Assembly: GCA_964502145.1 (NCBI GenBank)
Contig: CAZCVI010000032.1
Span: 15,229-79,228 of the forward strand
Length of the DNA stretch: 64,000 bases
From: CAZCVI01 sp964502145
Lineage (GTDB): Bacteria > Acidobacteriota > Aminicenantia > UBA2199
Direction: 5' to 3'
Shown here piece after piece: positions 10,658 through 20,327 of the stretch. Each line of letters opens with the position of its first letter. Position 1 is the stretch's first letter. The position numbers and the translations under genes were made by a program. The notes under the pieces were generated by a model. It was not told the DNA's origin. It saw only the letters and a program-made list of their open reading frames with translations, and ran no database searches.

Positions 10658-13045
10658 ATGATATTAAACTATTTAAAATCAATCTTAATAGTCCTATTGG
10701 TCTTTATTGCTTTTCTGCTGGTTCCCCAAGTCCAACTGGTTTATGGGCAGACGCAGGGGAAGCGGCAGGCAGAAGGCATTGATTTGATTTTGGTGATCGA
10801 TGAATCCGGGAGTATGGGTGGTCATGGCAAACACCCTGCGGCCAATGATCCCGAAAACAAACGGAATGAATTACTCAGTATAATACTCCCTTATATGGTT
10901 GAGTCTGCTTATAGGGGGAATATTTTCCGTGTTTCCGTGGTAGAGTTTGGTTCCCGTAAAGGGAGTAATGCCGGATGGCGGCCTGAAGTGATAGAGCGTA
11001 AATATAGAATTGAAAAACCAACCACCGGGGAAACCCAGGATGATTACTTAAAGCGGGTAGGCAACTACTTGGCCAAACTTCAGGGAGATCGCACACGGGG
11101 CGACAGTGATCATGGTGCAGCATTGGAATTGGCCTTAAAAGAGAGCCAAGAAATGAAAATCCAACCTGTAACTCCTCCTATGGGTCAAATTGGTACGGAC
11201 CACCGGGAGATTGTGGTTTTTTTAATTACTGATGGATTGCCCTATGTGGAGGGAATTCCCACCGAGCAATTAAAAACAGAGATCGGGGAAACAGTCAAAA
11301 AATTTCCTCAACAGGATACCATATTATATGCCTTTGGTTTGAACGATAGTGATAATTATTGGGCTAATGGTTTGGGCAGTTTTTGGGATATTATTGCTTC
11401 TGCCACCAGCGATAATAAAAAAAATCGTGGTGCCGCGCAATTGATTGGAGATCATAAACGGATTGTTGAGCAGGTTTTGCCTATCCTCACCAGATACACC
11501 AGTCCTCCCGGTGTGGAAATTATTTATGGGGATACCTACGATTGCCCCCCGTATTTAAAATCCATTCAGTTTATCGTGGAATTTCCCCGCAGTTATATGA
11601 ATGTCTCCCAGATATTGGATATCCAGCAACCCGGTGGCAGTGTGTTAAACACAGCCAATGCCAGGAATCAGAAAGTTATTGCCGATATTGATGTCCCTTA
11701 CCCCATGGGGGGAATCTGGCGATTCATTCGCAAGAACCCGGATGTCAAGTTGATGGTCAAAAAGACCTATGAAAATGTCGCATTTCTTGCACCGGGTTCA
11801 CCTGTTCCCATGCGTTCATCCCATACCATCAAGTTTAAAGCCACCGGTCCTGGCTCCAAAAACACCTTTGTCCTGTTACCCCAATTCCCTTTGCAATCCC
11901 GGATTATTATCAAAACCCCCCAAAACACCAAAGATATTTTAAATGCCGGTATAGACCCCAAAGATCCCGGGGTTTTTATCTCATTTACCGCTTATCCCTT
12001 CCAGTGGACCGGGGAGTACCAATTGGAATTTGAGGCTTCTGGCACCAGTGGTTCTGGATCGCCCCTGGTGGTTTTAAGTTCGACCACCCAGAAAGTGCAG
12101 GTATCCAACAGCACCCCGGTTGTGTTAGAGATGGACGCCCCCAAGGGCGAGATATCCTCTTCTTGGGGAAATATCCAGCAGGAATTTACCTTTGCTTTTT
12201 ACACCGCCGCTGGTAAAAAGAAAGTGCCCATTGCAGATATCCTGAATACGGTAAATCCCGTCACCACCAGTGCTGAAGTGATGGATATTTCCTCCGAATT
12301 ATTGATTAAAAAAGTGGATTTCTCATTAACGCCAAAAGGAGGGGATCTGGCAGACTTTGTAAAAATAGACTTACCCTTTATGGAGATATTCAAAATTTAT
12401 GGGGGAAAACGTAATCTCAAAATCACCGTTCAATTGGACCAGCGTCTGCTTAATGATAGCTATTATTTGGTGGTTCCCCAGACCCAGAGCCGACTGTATG
12501 AATTTAATCGGGAAATTACAACGGGAATGCTCATTTACTTTATTATAATACCGATTATTTTCTTATTATTAGGTGTTTTGATCTGGATCATCTGGAAGTT
12601 GTTGGGAAGGAAATGCAGTAACGATATCCCCATCCTGATATATCGGCAAGCCAGTGAATTGGCGGAGGATGACTCCTACAGCAGAACTATTCCTGTGGAT
12701 AAATCAAAAATTTTTCATAAGCATGGAGATATCGCTTTTAATGTGCCGGACTCCTCCGATTTGTGGAAACCCGAATTAACCATAAAACGCCATTGTGCCG
12801 ATGAGGGGGTGGCCGTAACCGTGGAGTATGAGAAGTTTGGCAAAACCCCTGCCGATAAGAAAAATATGATAATATCTCTTCTGGAAAAATTGCGGATAAA
12901 AAAGAGCGATCCAGATGAGGAGAGAACAAGGAAAGTCTACATGCAAAAACATTTTGCCAACGTTCCTTGTAAACACCCTATCCCGGAATTCAGGGATACC
13001 GGGATGATTTTTGAGTTAAAGATCAAAGGAAAAGAGAATATTTAA
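10658..13045 (+). CDS. vWA-domain membrane protein (partner of the adjacent tubulin-like protein)
   Basis: A 795-residue protein with GAGGTG ahead of the ATG. An N-terminal hydrophobic segment (about 8-30) acts as signal peptide or anchor. A vWA domain (about 40-285) has the complete metal-binding motif DESGSMG near residue 48 and the later ITDG strand near 190. A beta-rich region follows, then a strong membrane helix at about 623-648 and a 145-residue tail. The vWA domain is therefore probably outside and the tail inside. The next two genes encode a free tubulin-like protein and a vWA-membrane-tubulin fusion. This gene plus the free tubulin thus reproduces the fusion in two pieces, which supports a physical partnership. 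Confidence 0.85.
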   Translation: MILNYLKSILIVLLVFIAFLLVPQVQLVYGQTQGKRQAEGIDLILVIDESGSMGGHGKHPAANDPENKRNELLSIILPYMVESAYRGNIFRVSVVEFGSRKGSNAGWRPEVIERKYRIEKPTTGETQDDYLKRVGNYLAKLQGDRTRGDSDHGAALELALKESQEMKIQPVTPPMGQIGTDHREIVVFLITDGLPYVEGIPTEQLKTEIGETVKKFPQQDTILYAFGLNDSDNYWANGLGSFWDIIASATSDNKKNRGAAQLIGDHKRIVEQVLPILTRYTSPPGVEIIYGDTYDCPPYLKSIQFIVEFPRSYMNVSQILDIQQPGGSVLNTANARNQKVIADIDVPYPMGGIWRFIRKNPDVKLMVKKTYENVAFLAPGSPVPMRSSHTIKFKATGPGSKNTFVLLPQFPLQSRIIIKTPQNTKDILNAGIDPKDPGVFISFTAYPFQWTGEYQLEFEASGTSGSGSPLVVLSSTTQKVQVSNSTPVVLEMDAPKGEISSSWGNIQQEFTFAFYTAAGKKKVPIADILNTVNPVTTSAEVMDISSELLIKKVDFSLTPKGGDLADFVKIDLPFMEIFKIYGGKRNLKITVQLDQRLLNDSYYLVVPQTQSRLYEFNREITTGMLIYFIIIPIIFLLLGVLIWIIWKLLGRKCSNDIPILIYRQASELAEDDSYSRTIPVDKSKIFHKHGDIAFNVPDSSDLWKPELTIKRHCADEGVAVTVEYEKFGKTPADKKNMIISLLEKLRIKKSDPDEERTRKVYMQKHFANVPCKHPIPEFRDTGMIFELKIKGKENI

Positions 13046-13079
13046 TATTTAATAATAATATAAGAACAAGGAGGAGCAT

Positions 13080-16000
13080 ATGCCTATAGTAAAACCCAGT
13101 TTAGTGATTGGCGTTGGCGGTACCGGGTATTGGATTTTAAGTCTGTTAAAGCGGCAATTGTATATCAACTACGGTCTCAAAGCCAATGAAACCGATGAGA
13201 TTAAATTCCTGTTACTGGACACCTTATCGGAAGGGACCTTTGAAGAATATAAAGAGAAGAACGACGATTCCATTATCGCTGAGTACCAAGTCAACCGTAA
13301 CGAATACATCCACTTGAGCGAGCCTCCCGAAGGCTTTTTTAATTGGGCCGATGATCCGGAGAAGTATGATATCCCCAGGTACAAATGGTTTCGCCGGAAT
13401 ATCCTAAAACAGTACGTGCAGGAGGATGCCCGCTGGAAATTGCGGGAAGGTGCCGCCCAGATTCGCCAATTCGGGCGTATGGCCTTTTTCTTTAATATTA
13501 ATAAAATCGCCTCTGCCATGAATGAAAAATTATCTAAAATCAAAAAACAGGCAGGCAATGCCACCATACCCGTTTGGATATTTGGCTCTTTTGCCGGTGG
13601 CACCGGTTCCGGCATGATGATGGATGTGGCCATGTTGGCCAAGCTGATTGAAGAGGAATTCAAACACTCAGTGCAAACCATTGGTTGTTTTGTGCTACCC
13701 GGTGTTTATCATGATAGGCTTACTTCTTCGGTGGCCCAGGGGTATTCCGGCATCCGTGAATTACAGCGTTTTACCTCTAAAGGGACTGAAAAAGTCCATA
13801 AGGCTTATGAAAATGGCAAAGACCATGCGGGGAAAGTGGAGTTTGATTCCGCCCATGTCTTTTCTCACTCCAAAAGTATCTTTGATAATATGCTTTTCTT
13901 CAATGAAGAGTGCTCAAACGAGGAAAAACGACACGGCTTTTTTAACAAGGTGGTGGACGGCATCTCCATTCTGCTGGACCCCAAAGGTTCCGATACCTTT
14001 CTATCCAGTATCATCAATCATGTGGGTGACAGACTCACCTCTCTCTCCACCTGCAAAATTTTTATTCCCACCGCGCTGTATAAAAAGAAATTTGTCTATA
14101 ACTATTTGGACCGGAAAATCAATGAGCTCTTTCCTGTGAACGAGGCTGGTAATATCTTGGGTTTGGACAATGAGGAGAAAAAAAATTCCATTAAAGCAGA
14201 CATCAACAATCTCTTTAGCAAATTAGCCCCCTACTTCTTGATCCTCCAACAGTACATCAATAGCGATATTGAGGCAGAGAAATATGCCCGCAAAGCCATG
14301 CTGGAAAAACCCCAGGATATGCTGGAAAAACTTCTGGGTATCCATGAACAGGGAAAATATTATAACAAGCCGGCCTTTTTCCCCAACGATATCAATGATA
14401 TTCAATCTTTGTACAACGATATCTACCAAGATGTCGCTATCCCCGAAATGGACAAAAAAAACTGGGAGGAGCGAAAAAAGATATTTAAGTCCGAACTGGA
14501 AGCCAAATATAATGGCTATAAAAAGAATTTTGATAAATCCTCCGATAATAAAAAAAGAGAGAACATCAAAGCCAAAATCGCGGAGAACTTTGTCGCCAAA
14601 GTTAAAACCTATCTACGGGAAACAACCATGGATATCCGTGAAATCTACTTCGCCCTTAAAGAGATGAAACGTATCTTAAAAGGCGAGGATGAAAACACGG
14701 CTGCTGCCATCATCGGCATTTTAAATGTGGCCGCCAAACGGGTATTTGATGCCAGGGAGAAAGAGGTGGATATCAAGGTGATGCAGGGAGCTGAAATGTA
14801 CAACAGCAGCGGTCCCAGCAAACGACTATTGGGCCTTGAATTTTCTCCTTTGCGGGAGAGCATGAACGCCTATAAGAATGAAAAACGAATGGAATTGGCC
14901 TTTGCTCAGTCCAAGAGCATTCTGAGCTTGATCATCGACATTCATCATCAATTGGTGGCGTATATTGAGCGCATCGAAAACGCCCTGGTGGCCAAAAACA
15001 ATGAAATATCTATTTCCGGAAGTAGTGTTAAAGCCAGATACAGCAACGAAGTCCGGCAAATTGATGGTATCCTCAAAGCCGGCATCGGTTATGCCACCAG
15101 TATTGGCTTAAAATCCAATATCATCTCCAATTTAAAGGAGAAATATGAAAAGTACCTGGAGGACATGATTTTTAGCGATAACGCCCAAAATACTCGATTT
15201 ACTATTGATTTCGATGGCGAACAGTTCGTTAACAAATATGCCAGTGGCGATGTTCGTTATGACGATACCCAGGAGCTATTTAATGAGAAAAATGAAAGAG
15301 AAACCCTGTGGCAACGTGTAGAGAAAGACCTGCACCGATATGTCGCCGAGAAAATGGACCTCCATACTGGCATCATCAGTTACCTGTACTGGGCCAAAAA
15401 GCAGTACAAAGAACAGGGCACCCAATCTCAGTTCGCAGGGGATTTGATACACTCGTTGACCCCTGCCGCCCAGGATTTCATCAAGTTGAAGGCCGTGCCA
15501 GAGAGTCTGGACGGACGATTGGTTTATGGCGACGATAACACGGTGTTATCTGGTGATATCGAAGAATTACGCACCGCTCTCGGCAATAACAGCAATTGCA
15601 AAACCGTCAGCGATACCTTTAGGGGTGCTTCCAGTTACCATGTTGACTTTGGCGATAAAAATTCTCTCGTATTTTTTGTCTCTTCCAACACCGTCCATCC
15701 ATCACAAATTGAGATTTTAAATCGCATGAATGAAAAATATTGCCATGAAATCCATAACAACTCAGGTGATTGGCGGCCCACCGTCTATCACAATTACAAA
15801 TGTGAATGGGAAATCATGGGCATTGAAATGAGTCTGCCAGACGTCAAAGACTCTGGCATCCATTCGTTAACCCACAGTTCCTTCTATTGGGTATTGGAGG
15901 AAGCCGATAATGTCCAACTATTTGTTAGTGCCTGTGCTGCCGGTATTATCCGCAAGGAGACCGGTGCCATGAAACAGGAGTTTTGGATACTCGGCCCTAC

Positions 16001-16352
16001 TGGAAAACCCTATCGAAACAATGAGGATAAAGTCATGTGCCTGACCGATCCCGACAATACCTCCGATTTATTTACCGCCCTGGTGAAGTTTGCTATCGAG
16101 CAAAAACCCTTTAAGAAACAGAGACCTTTTGATTTTAAAGAAATAAAAAAAATGCGGGATGAGGCCATTTTAAAGGAAAAAGGCAAAGATTGGGATAAGA
16201 TAAAAAATGAATTTATAAAAAAGGATCCCTTTGCTCTTGAAATCCCCAAATACAACCGGGAAATTGCTGAGGATGACCCCGATTTTTATGAAAAGCATAA
16301 AAAGCTCTTCCTGTCCCGCATATTTTGGTATTACCTGATGGAAAAAAAATAG
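13080..16352 (+). CDS. Tubulin/FtsZ-like GTPase, free-standing
   Basis: A 1090-residue protein starting at an ATG after AAGGAGG. The N-terminus has the tubulin-superfamily nucleotide loop GVGGTG (residues 11-16). The signature T4 loop, here FAGGTGSG, is at residues 171-178. This fits the tubulin-like family Tubulin_2/FtsZl described in operons with vWA genes. It is much longer than FtsZ (about 380 residues): some 700 residues of mixed helical sequence follow the GTPase core. No membrane helix is visible, so it is probably cytosolic, perhaps polymer-forming. Both glycine loops look competent for GTP binding. I could not locate the catalytic T7 loop with confidence. Confidence 0.85.
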   Translation: MPIVKPSLVIGVGGTGYWILSLLKRQLYINYGLKANETDEIKFLLLDTLSEGTFEEYKEKNDDSIIAEYQVNRNEYIHLSEPPEGFFNWADDPEKYDIPRYKWFRRNILKQYVQEDARWKLREGAAQIRQFGRMAFFFNINKIASAMNEKLSKIKKQAGNATIPVWIFGSFAGGTGSGMMMDVAMLAKLIEEEFKHSVQTIGCFVLPGVYHDRLTSSVAQGYSGIRELQRFTSKGTEKVHKAYENGKDHAGKVEFDSAHVFSHSKSIFDNMLFFNEECSNEEKRHGFFNKVVDGISILLDPKGSDTFLSSIINHVGDRLTSLSTCKIFIPTALYKKKFVYNYLDRKINELFPVNEAGNILGLDNEEKKNSIKADINNLFSKLAPYFLILQQYINSDIEAEKYARKAMLEKPQDMLEKLLGIHEQGKYYNKPAFFPNDINDIQSLYNDIYQDVAIPEMDKKNWEERKKIFKSELEAKYNGYKKNFDKSSDNKKRENIKAKIAENFVAKVKTYLRETTMDIREIYFALKEMKRILKGEDENTAAAIIGILNVAAKRVFDAREKEVDIKVMQGAEMYNSSGPSKRLLGLEFSPLRESMNAYKNEKRMELAFAQSKSILSLIIDIHHQLVAYIERIENALVAKNNEISISGSSVKARYSNEVRQIDGILKAGIGYATSIGLKSNIISNLKEKYEKYLEDMIFSDNAQNTRFTIDFDGEQFVNKYASGDVRYDDTQELFNEKNERETLWQRVEKDLHRYVAEKMDLHTGIISYLYWAKKQYKEQGTQSQFAGDLIHSLTPAAQDFIKLKAVPESLDGRLVYGDDNTVLSGDIEELRTALGNNSNCKTVSDTFRGASSYHVDFGDKNSLVFFVSSNTVHPSQIEILNRMNEKYCHEIHNNSGDWRPTVYHNYKCEWEIMGIEMSLPDVKDSGIHSLTHSSFYWVLEEADNVQLFVSACAAGIIRKETGAMKQEFWILGPTGKPYRNNEDKVMCLTDPDNTSDLFTALVKFAIEQKPFKKQRPFDFKEIKKMRDEAILKEKGKDWDKIKNEFIKKDPFALEIPKYNREIAEDDPDFYEKHKKLFLSRIFWYYLMEKK

Positions 16353-16357
16353 CAAAA

Positions 16358-16424
16358 AATTTTGGAGGTCCAAGAACCTAAATATGTAGATATTCCAAAA
16401 GGTTCTTGGCCGCCGGAGGCAATC
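16358..16424 (+). repeat. Hairpin repeat carrying the ribosome binding site of the next gene
   Basis: Between the two tubulin genes lies a perfect 10-bp inverted repeat, CCAAGAACCT (16370-16379) and AGGTTCTTGG (16400-16409), followed directly by CGCCGGAGGC. The GGAGG inside that tail (16415-16419) is 5 bases before the ATG at 16425. A related sequence, also starting TTTT-GGTCCA and ending TGGTCGCCGAAGGC, sits at 43510-43565. It therefore looks like a dispersed repeat whose tail now serves as a Shine-Dalgarno site; the stem could modulate translation. Confidence 0.6.
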
Positions 16425-19400
16425 ATGGAATTTAGGAAATACTTTATTATACTCCTGGTGGTGCCGTTTCTTTTTATCGGCGCTGGTTACGGTATTGTTA
16501 AACTAATAAATGCAGGTATCGGCCAGACCCATCCATTCTGGGTCGAGGTGGATCGCGACATCTTGTTGCCCTGGCAGAAGCAAGCTATCTCCACCATTCA
16601 TCTCAATTTTGCGGGTGTTCAAAAAATAAACAAAAAGGTTGGTACTGCCAATATCGTATTAATCATTGATAGCTCCGGCTCCATGGGAGATGGTTTTGGT
16701 TCCAAGTTTGAATCCGCCAGGCAAGTGATCGGAAATTTCATCGACAATTTTGGTGCTGGCGTGAACACCAAAATGGGAGTTATTCTATTCTCAGAAGTCG
16801 TGACCCAGCAGATTCCGTTAACCAACCAGTATGGCGAATTAAAACGTCAGCTCTTCGGTTTTACCACCTCCGGTGGTGGTACCGAGTTCATGCAACCTCT
16901 CCAATTGGCCTACCAGTGGCTGGAACCTTCCATTCAAGCGAAAAAAGCTGAAAACAATGTCATTATTTTCCTGACTGACGGGCAATCGGATACCGAAGGC
17001 CCCAATCAATTTTATAAGGAAAAAATTCTCCCCAATGGCGTCACCCTATTTTGCATTGGTGTCGGTGAAGATGCCCTGTATGAAAATCTGCTCACTATCT
17101 TGAGGGATGAAAACGGCGAGGTCCCTTCCAATCGCGTTCTCACGTGCGATGATCCCATCAAACTCCAATCTGTCTACGATCAGGTGGGCGAGGAAATTGG
17201 CAACGTGATCGGTAAACAAGGGGAGATACCCATTCCCTTTGCTCACAGACCCTTTGAATGGTTGCCAAGTGAATCCAATGACAATAGCTATTTACCGCCT
17301 CCCGATGACCAGGAAAAAGTTTACTTTCATCATTGGCCCATTTTATTTGCCCGCCATTACAAATATCTCGTGCCCGTCAAAGCCAAAACCTTTGGCATTG
17401 TCAAACCCTATTACGACGAACTTCCCCTGCACTATTTTGATATTGAAGGCAAGGAAATCTCTCTGAAAAGCGGGCGAATTCCCTATCTCCTGAGTATCAC
17501 CTGGTGGCTCTTATTCTTTCTTTTCCTCCCTTTAATTCTTTTTCTCATCGCTTGGTACCAGCTACGCAAGAAACCAGAACCTATTATTGAACCGGCCCCT
17601 ATAGTCGTTCTAGGTGATAGATCAAAACAACCCGGCGTGTTGCCCAAGCAGCACATCCATGAACGTTCCCAGATTCAATGGATACCCTCGTTGATAATAG
17701 GGCTGGGACGTACTGGACGCCATGTGGCCACACACCTGAAACAGAACATAGATGATCTCATGACTGGCGAACCACATACCATTCGCTTTCTATCCATTGA
17801 TGTCGCTGCTGAAGAGGTGTTTGGCGCACATCCCGATATCGTTCCCGGTGCCATTGTGACTCTGGACAAAGACACGGAAATCTATATCCCAGAACCGCAT
17901 TTACGCAATGTCAAAGGTATTGTCGACCAGTACAAGGACAATCCCAATCTGGATATTAATGATCCCTTTACTACTCTGGACTTAAAAGAGTATGGCCGAT
18001 TGCCTGACAGCCTGTTGGGTTTGAGTGGAGGCACCCAAAACAATGCAGCCTTGGCCCGCGCCTATCTGATGAAAGAACTGGAAATGGATGAGCAAAGTAT
18101 CCTGCTCCAACAATTAAAACAAGCCCTCCAGCAATTACAAGAGGATGCAGGCGAATCCCGCTTTATGCAGATTTTTATTATTGGCAACAGTAACGGCGGC
18201 GTCGGCAGCGGTCTTATGGTTGACATGGCCGTATTACTCCGCCGTCTCGCGGATGTACAGATAGACAAATCCATTGCCGTCGAAATCAACCTCGGTCTTG
18301 TCGAAAACCGAGGAGAATACAATGATCCTGGAATTGTTCCCATTCAAAATCGGGTATTGCTGGATGAATTGGATTGCATATCCCAGGCGGGTCGAGTGTA
18401 CCAACCCTACCCCTTGGTCAGGAAAAATGCCTCCGACAAAAGCGGTATATTAAAAGGTCTTTTGACCGGCAAACCCCATAACAACGTCTATGTGTTTGCT
18501 CGTCAAACCCAGCAGCCTCAATTTGATCTGTATCCTGAAGTGGCCGACAGTCTATTCTTTTTTATCGAACGTACCTCCCGCATCGAAACCCGGCAATTTA
18601 TCGAGAGTGTGCGGCAACAAGAGGGAGAGATCAGAAAAAACCAAAAGGTAGAAAGTTTTAATGTTTTGACCGGGAAAGCCATTATGTACCCCACCCGTTT
18701 TATCAAGGAGTATCTCAAGATTTTGTTTATTAGCGATATCTTCAGCGATAAAATAGCCTTAAAAGGCCTGAACGCCAAAGAGGGCAGTTTGGTTATTCAA
18801 CCCTTGGGCACGCTCTCCGATCTGTATGACCGACCCTCCACCAGTCGCCTTTTTGCCGAGGAGTTGAACGCGAAGGCCACCCTGTGGGTCGCGCTCTTAC
18901 AAGGAACCGAAATCACCCCCTATCTGAATCTACCCGTGGAAGAATCCGAACAATTCATCTATTTTTTACAGAAAGTTTTTCCCATACTTTTGAATGAAGA
19001 TCTTTATTCGTTAACCGGTATGGAGCAGGTCATTGAAGAGTTGAAGCAACGTTGTATACACGCACGGGACCGTTTCACCCAATCCCAGCCAGACACCGCC
19101 CCTGAAATTGAAAATGTGATCGCCTATTTAGACACCTTAAAAGAAAAACTCCGCTGGTGGATTCAACAATTGCTGGGTACTGACCACACCGAGGGTTTGG
19201 TCCAGCAAATTCGTAATGCCCGCACCCGTTTGGAAGAGACCCGGCAGGAACTCCTCAACATGACCCAGTGCCGTATCGTTCTTGGCTTGGATGATAAAAC
19301 ACCTCCCAAATATCATTTCCAGGGATTGCGCGAACAATGGATCGCCTGGTGGCTTAACATTCCCGACACCACCCATATATATGACCGCTTAAAAGAGCGG

Positions 19401-20327
19401 TGTATCTGGTCTGTCGTTCCATTGGACCTTTTGAACCCCCGTATTACGTTTGAGTTCATCGGCACCCAGCGTCACCTTTTTACCTCTGACACCCAATTAA
19501 CCTCCAGCGTGTTGGCCGAAACAGAAAAAATTGCCAGTCAGTTCCTGGTCAAATTAAAGGATATCACCATCATGCAGCTATTGTCAGAGTATGAAAGGGC
19601 TGGCACCAGCAAGGCCTATACCGTTGAACATTTCGCCCAACAATTCCATCAACCCACCCACTCGCCAAACCTCTACTACCTCAACCTCTTCCCCCATCAC
19701 TCCCTCATCCGTTTAAGCCTTGAGGAGGAAAAATACATCCAACGTCTGCAAAAGGAAATGGACAAAATAAAGTATCCTTATGAAATGTTTCTTTATCCCC
19801 CCTCTTCCAACCAGTACAAGATATTCTCCATCCAGGTTGCTTATCTACTCCGAGGCAATTATAAAAAACCATACCAGGATTTCAAACCCGTCCATCTGCC
19901 CGAATTGTTGAAAAAAGAAAACCACCTGGCCATCCTCAAGCAATTTGATATGAAGTGTGAGAAGGAGATACCTTACTACTATCTCCTTTTTTACCATCGC
20001 CAGTACTTTAATACTTTTGCCCAATTGTGGTTGGCCGGGAAGATTATTCAAGACGATCATGATCGCTTATGGAAACTGGTTATTAACTCGAAGAAATACA
20101 AACTCACCTTTATCCCCAATGAAACCATCATGGATGCAGCCCTTCACTTTGTCTTAAGCCAGCATTTACCCTTTGTCGCCTTCACTGCCGCCCAGGTCAT
20201 CGCACAACTCTCTCCAGGCGACTTAAAACCCGATAAAAAGCAACAGAAGAAATTGGTAGCAGAAGTGAACGATAACAATACCTTATATTGCTGGATGAAA
20301 CTTTATCTTGAAGGAGGTCAATCATGA
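16425..20327 (+). CDS. vWA - membrane helix - tubulin-like fusion protein (first copy)
   Basis: The ATG at 16425 has GGAGG 5 bases upstream; the longer frame from TTG 16362 lacks a site. In the 1300-residue product a helix at about 5-28 precedes a vWA domain (about 70-270, intact metal motif DSSGSMG near 83, then FLTDGQ). A second helix lies at about 355-378. The tubulin-like region has nucleotide loop GLGRTG near 425 and T4-type loop GGVGSG near 593. The glycine loop carries R where the free tubulin has G, and V replaces T in T4, so nucleotide handling may differ. About 650 further residues follow. The tubulin part must be inside, so the vWA part is probably outside. Confidence 0.85.
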   Translation: MEFRKYFIILLVVPFLFIGAGYGIVKLINAGIGQTHPFWVEVDRDILLPWQKQAISTIHLNFAGVQKINKKVGTANIVLIIDSSGSMGDGFGSKFESARQVIGNFIDNFGAGVNTKMGVILFSEVVTQQIPLTNQYGELKRQLFGFTTSGGGTEFMQPLQLAYQWLEPSIQAKKAENNVIIFLTDGQSDTEGPNQFYKEKILPNGVTLFCIGVGEDALYENLLTILRDENGEVPSNRVLTCDDPIKLQSVYDQVGEEIGNVIGKQGEIPIPFAHRPFEWLPSESNDNSYLPPPDDQEKVYFHHWPILFARHYKYLVPVKAKTFGIVKPYYDELPLHYFDIEGKEISLKSGRIPYLLSITWWLLFFLFLPLILFLIAWYQLRKKPEPIIEPAPIVVLGDRSKQPGVLPKQHIHERSQIQWIPSLIIGLGRTGRHVATHLKQNIDDLMTGEPHTIRFLSIDVAAEEVFGAHPDIVPGAIVTLDKDTEIYIPEPHLRNVKGIVDQYKDNPNLDINDPFTTLDLKEYGRLPDSLLGLSGGTQNNAALARAYLMKELEMDEQSILLQQLKQALQQLQEDAGESRFMQIFIIGNSNGGVGSGLMVDMAVLLRRLADVQIDKSIAVEINLGLVENRGEYNDPGIVPIQNRVLLDELDCISQAGRVYQPYPLVRKNASDKSGILKGLLTGKPHNNVYVFARQTQQPQFDLYPEVADSLFFFIERTSRIETRQFIESVRQQEGEIRKNQKVESFNVLTGKAIMYPTRFIKEYLKILFISDIFSDKIALKGLNAKEGSLVIQPLGTLSDLYDRPSTSRLFAEELNAKATLWVALLQGTEITPYLNLPVEESEQFIYFLQKVFPILLNEDLYSLTGMEQVIEELKQRCIHARDRFTQSQPDTAPEIENVIAYLDTLKEKLRWWIQQLLGTDHTEGLVQQIRNARTRLEETRQELLNMTQCRIVLGLDDKTPPKYHFQGLREQWIAWWLNIPDTTHIYDRLKERCIWSVVPLDLLNPRITFEFIGTQRHLFTSDTQLTSSVLAETEKIASQFLVKLKDITIMQLLSEYERAGTSKAYTVEHFAQQFHQPTHSPNLYYLNLFPHHSLIRLSLEEEKYIQRLQKEMDKIKYPYEMFLYPPSSNQYKIFSIQVAYLLRGNYKKPYQDFKPVHLPELLKKENHLAILKQFDMKCEKEIPYYYLLFYHRQYFNTFAQLWLAGKIIQDDHDRLWKLVINSKKYKLTFIPNETIMDAALHFVLSQHLPFVAFTAAQVIAQLSPGDLKPDKKQQKKLVAEVNDNNTLYCWMKLYLEGGQS

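Noticed and set aside
13169..13681. 170-codon reverse frame inside the free tubulin-like gene
   Set aside because: Lies wholly antisense to a clear GTPase domain; no site or motif of its own.
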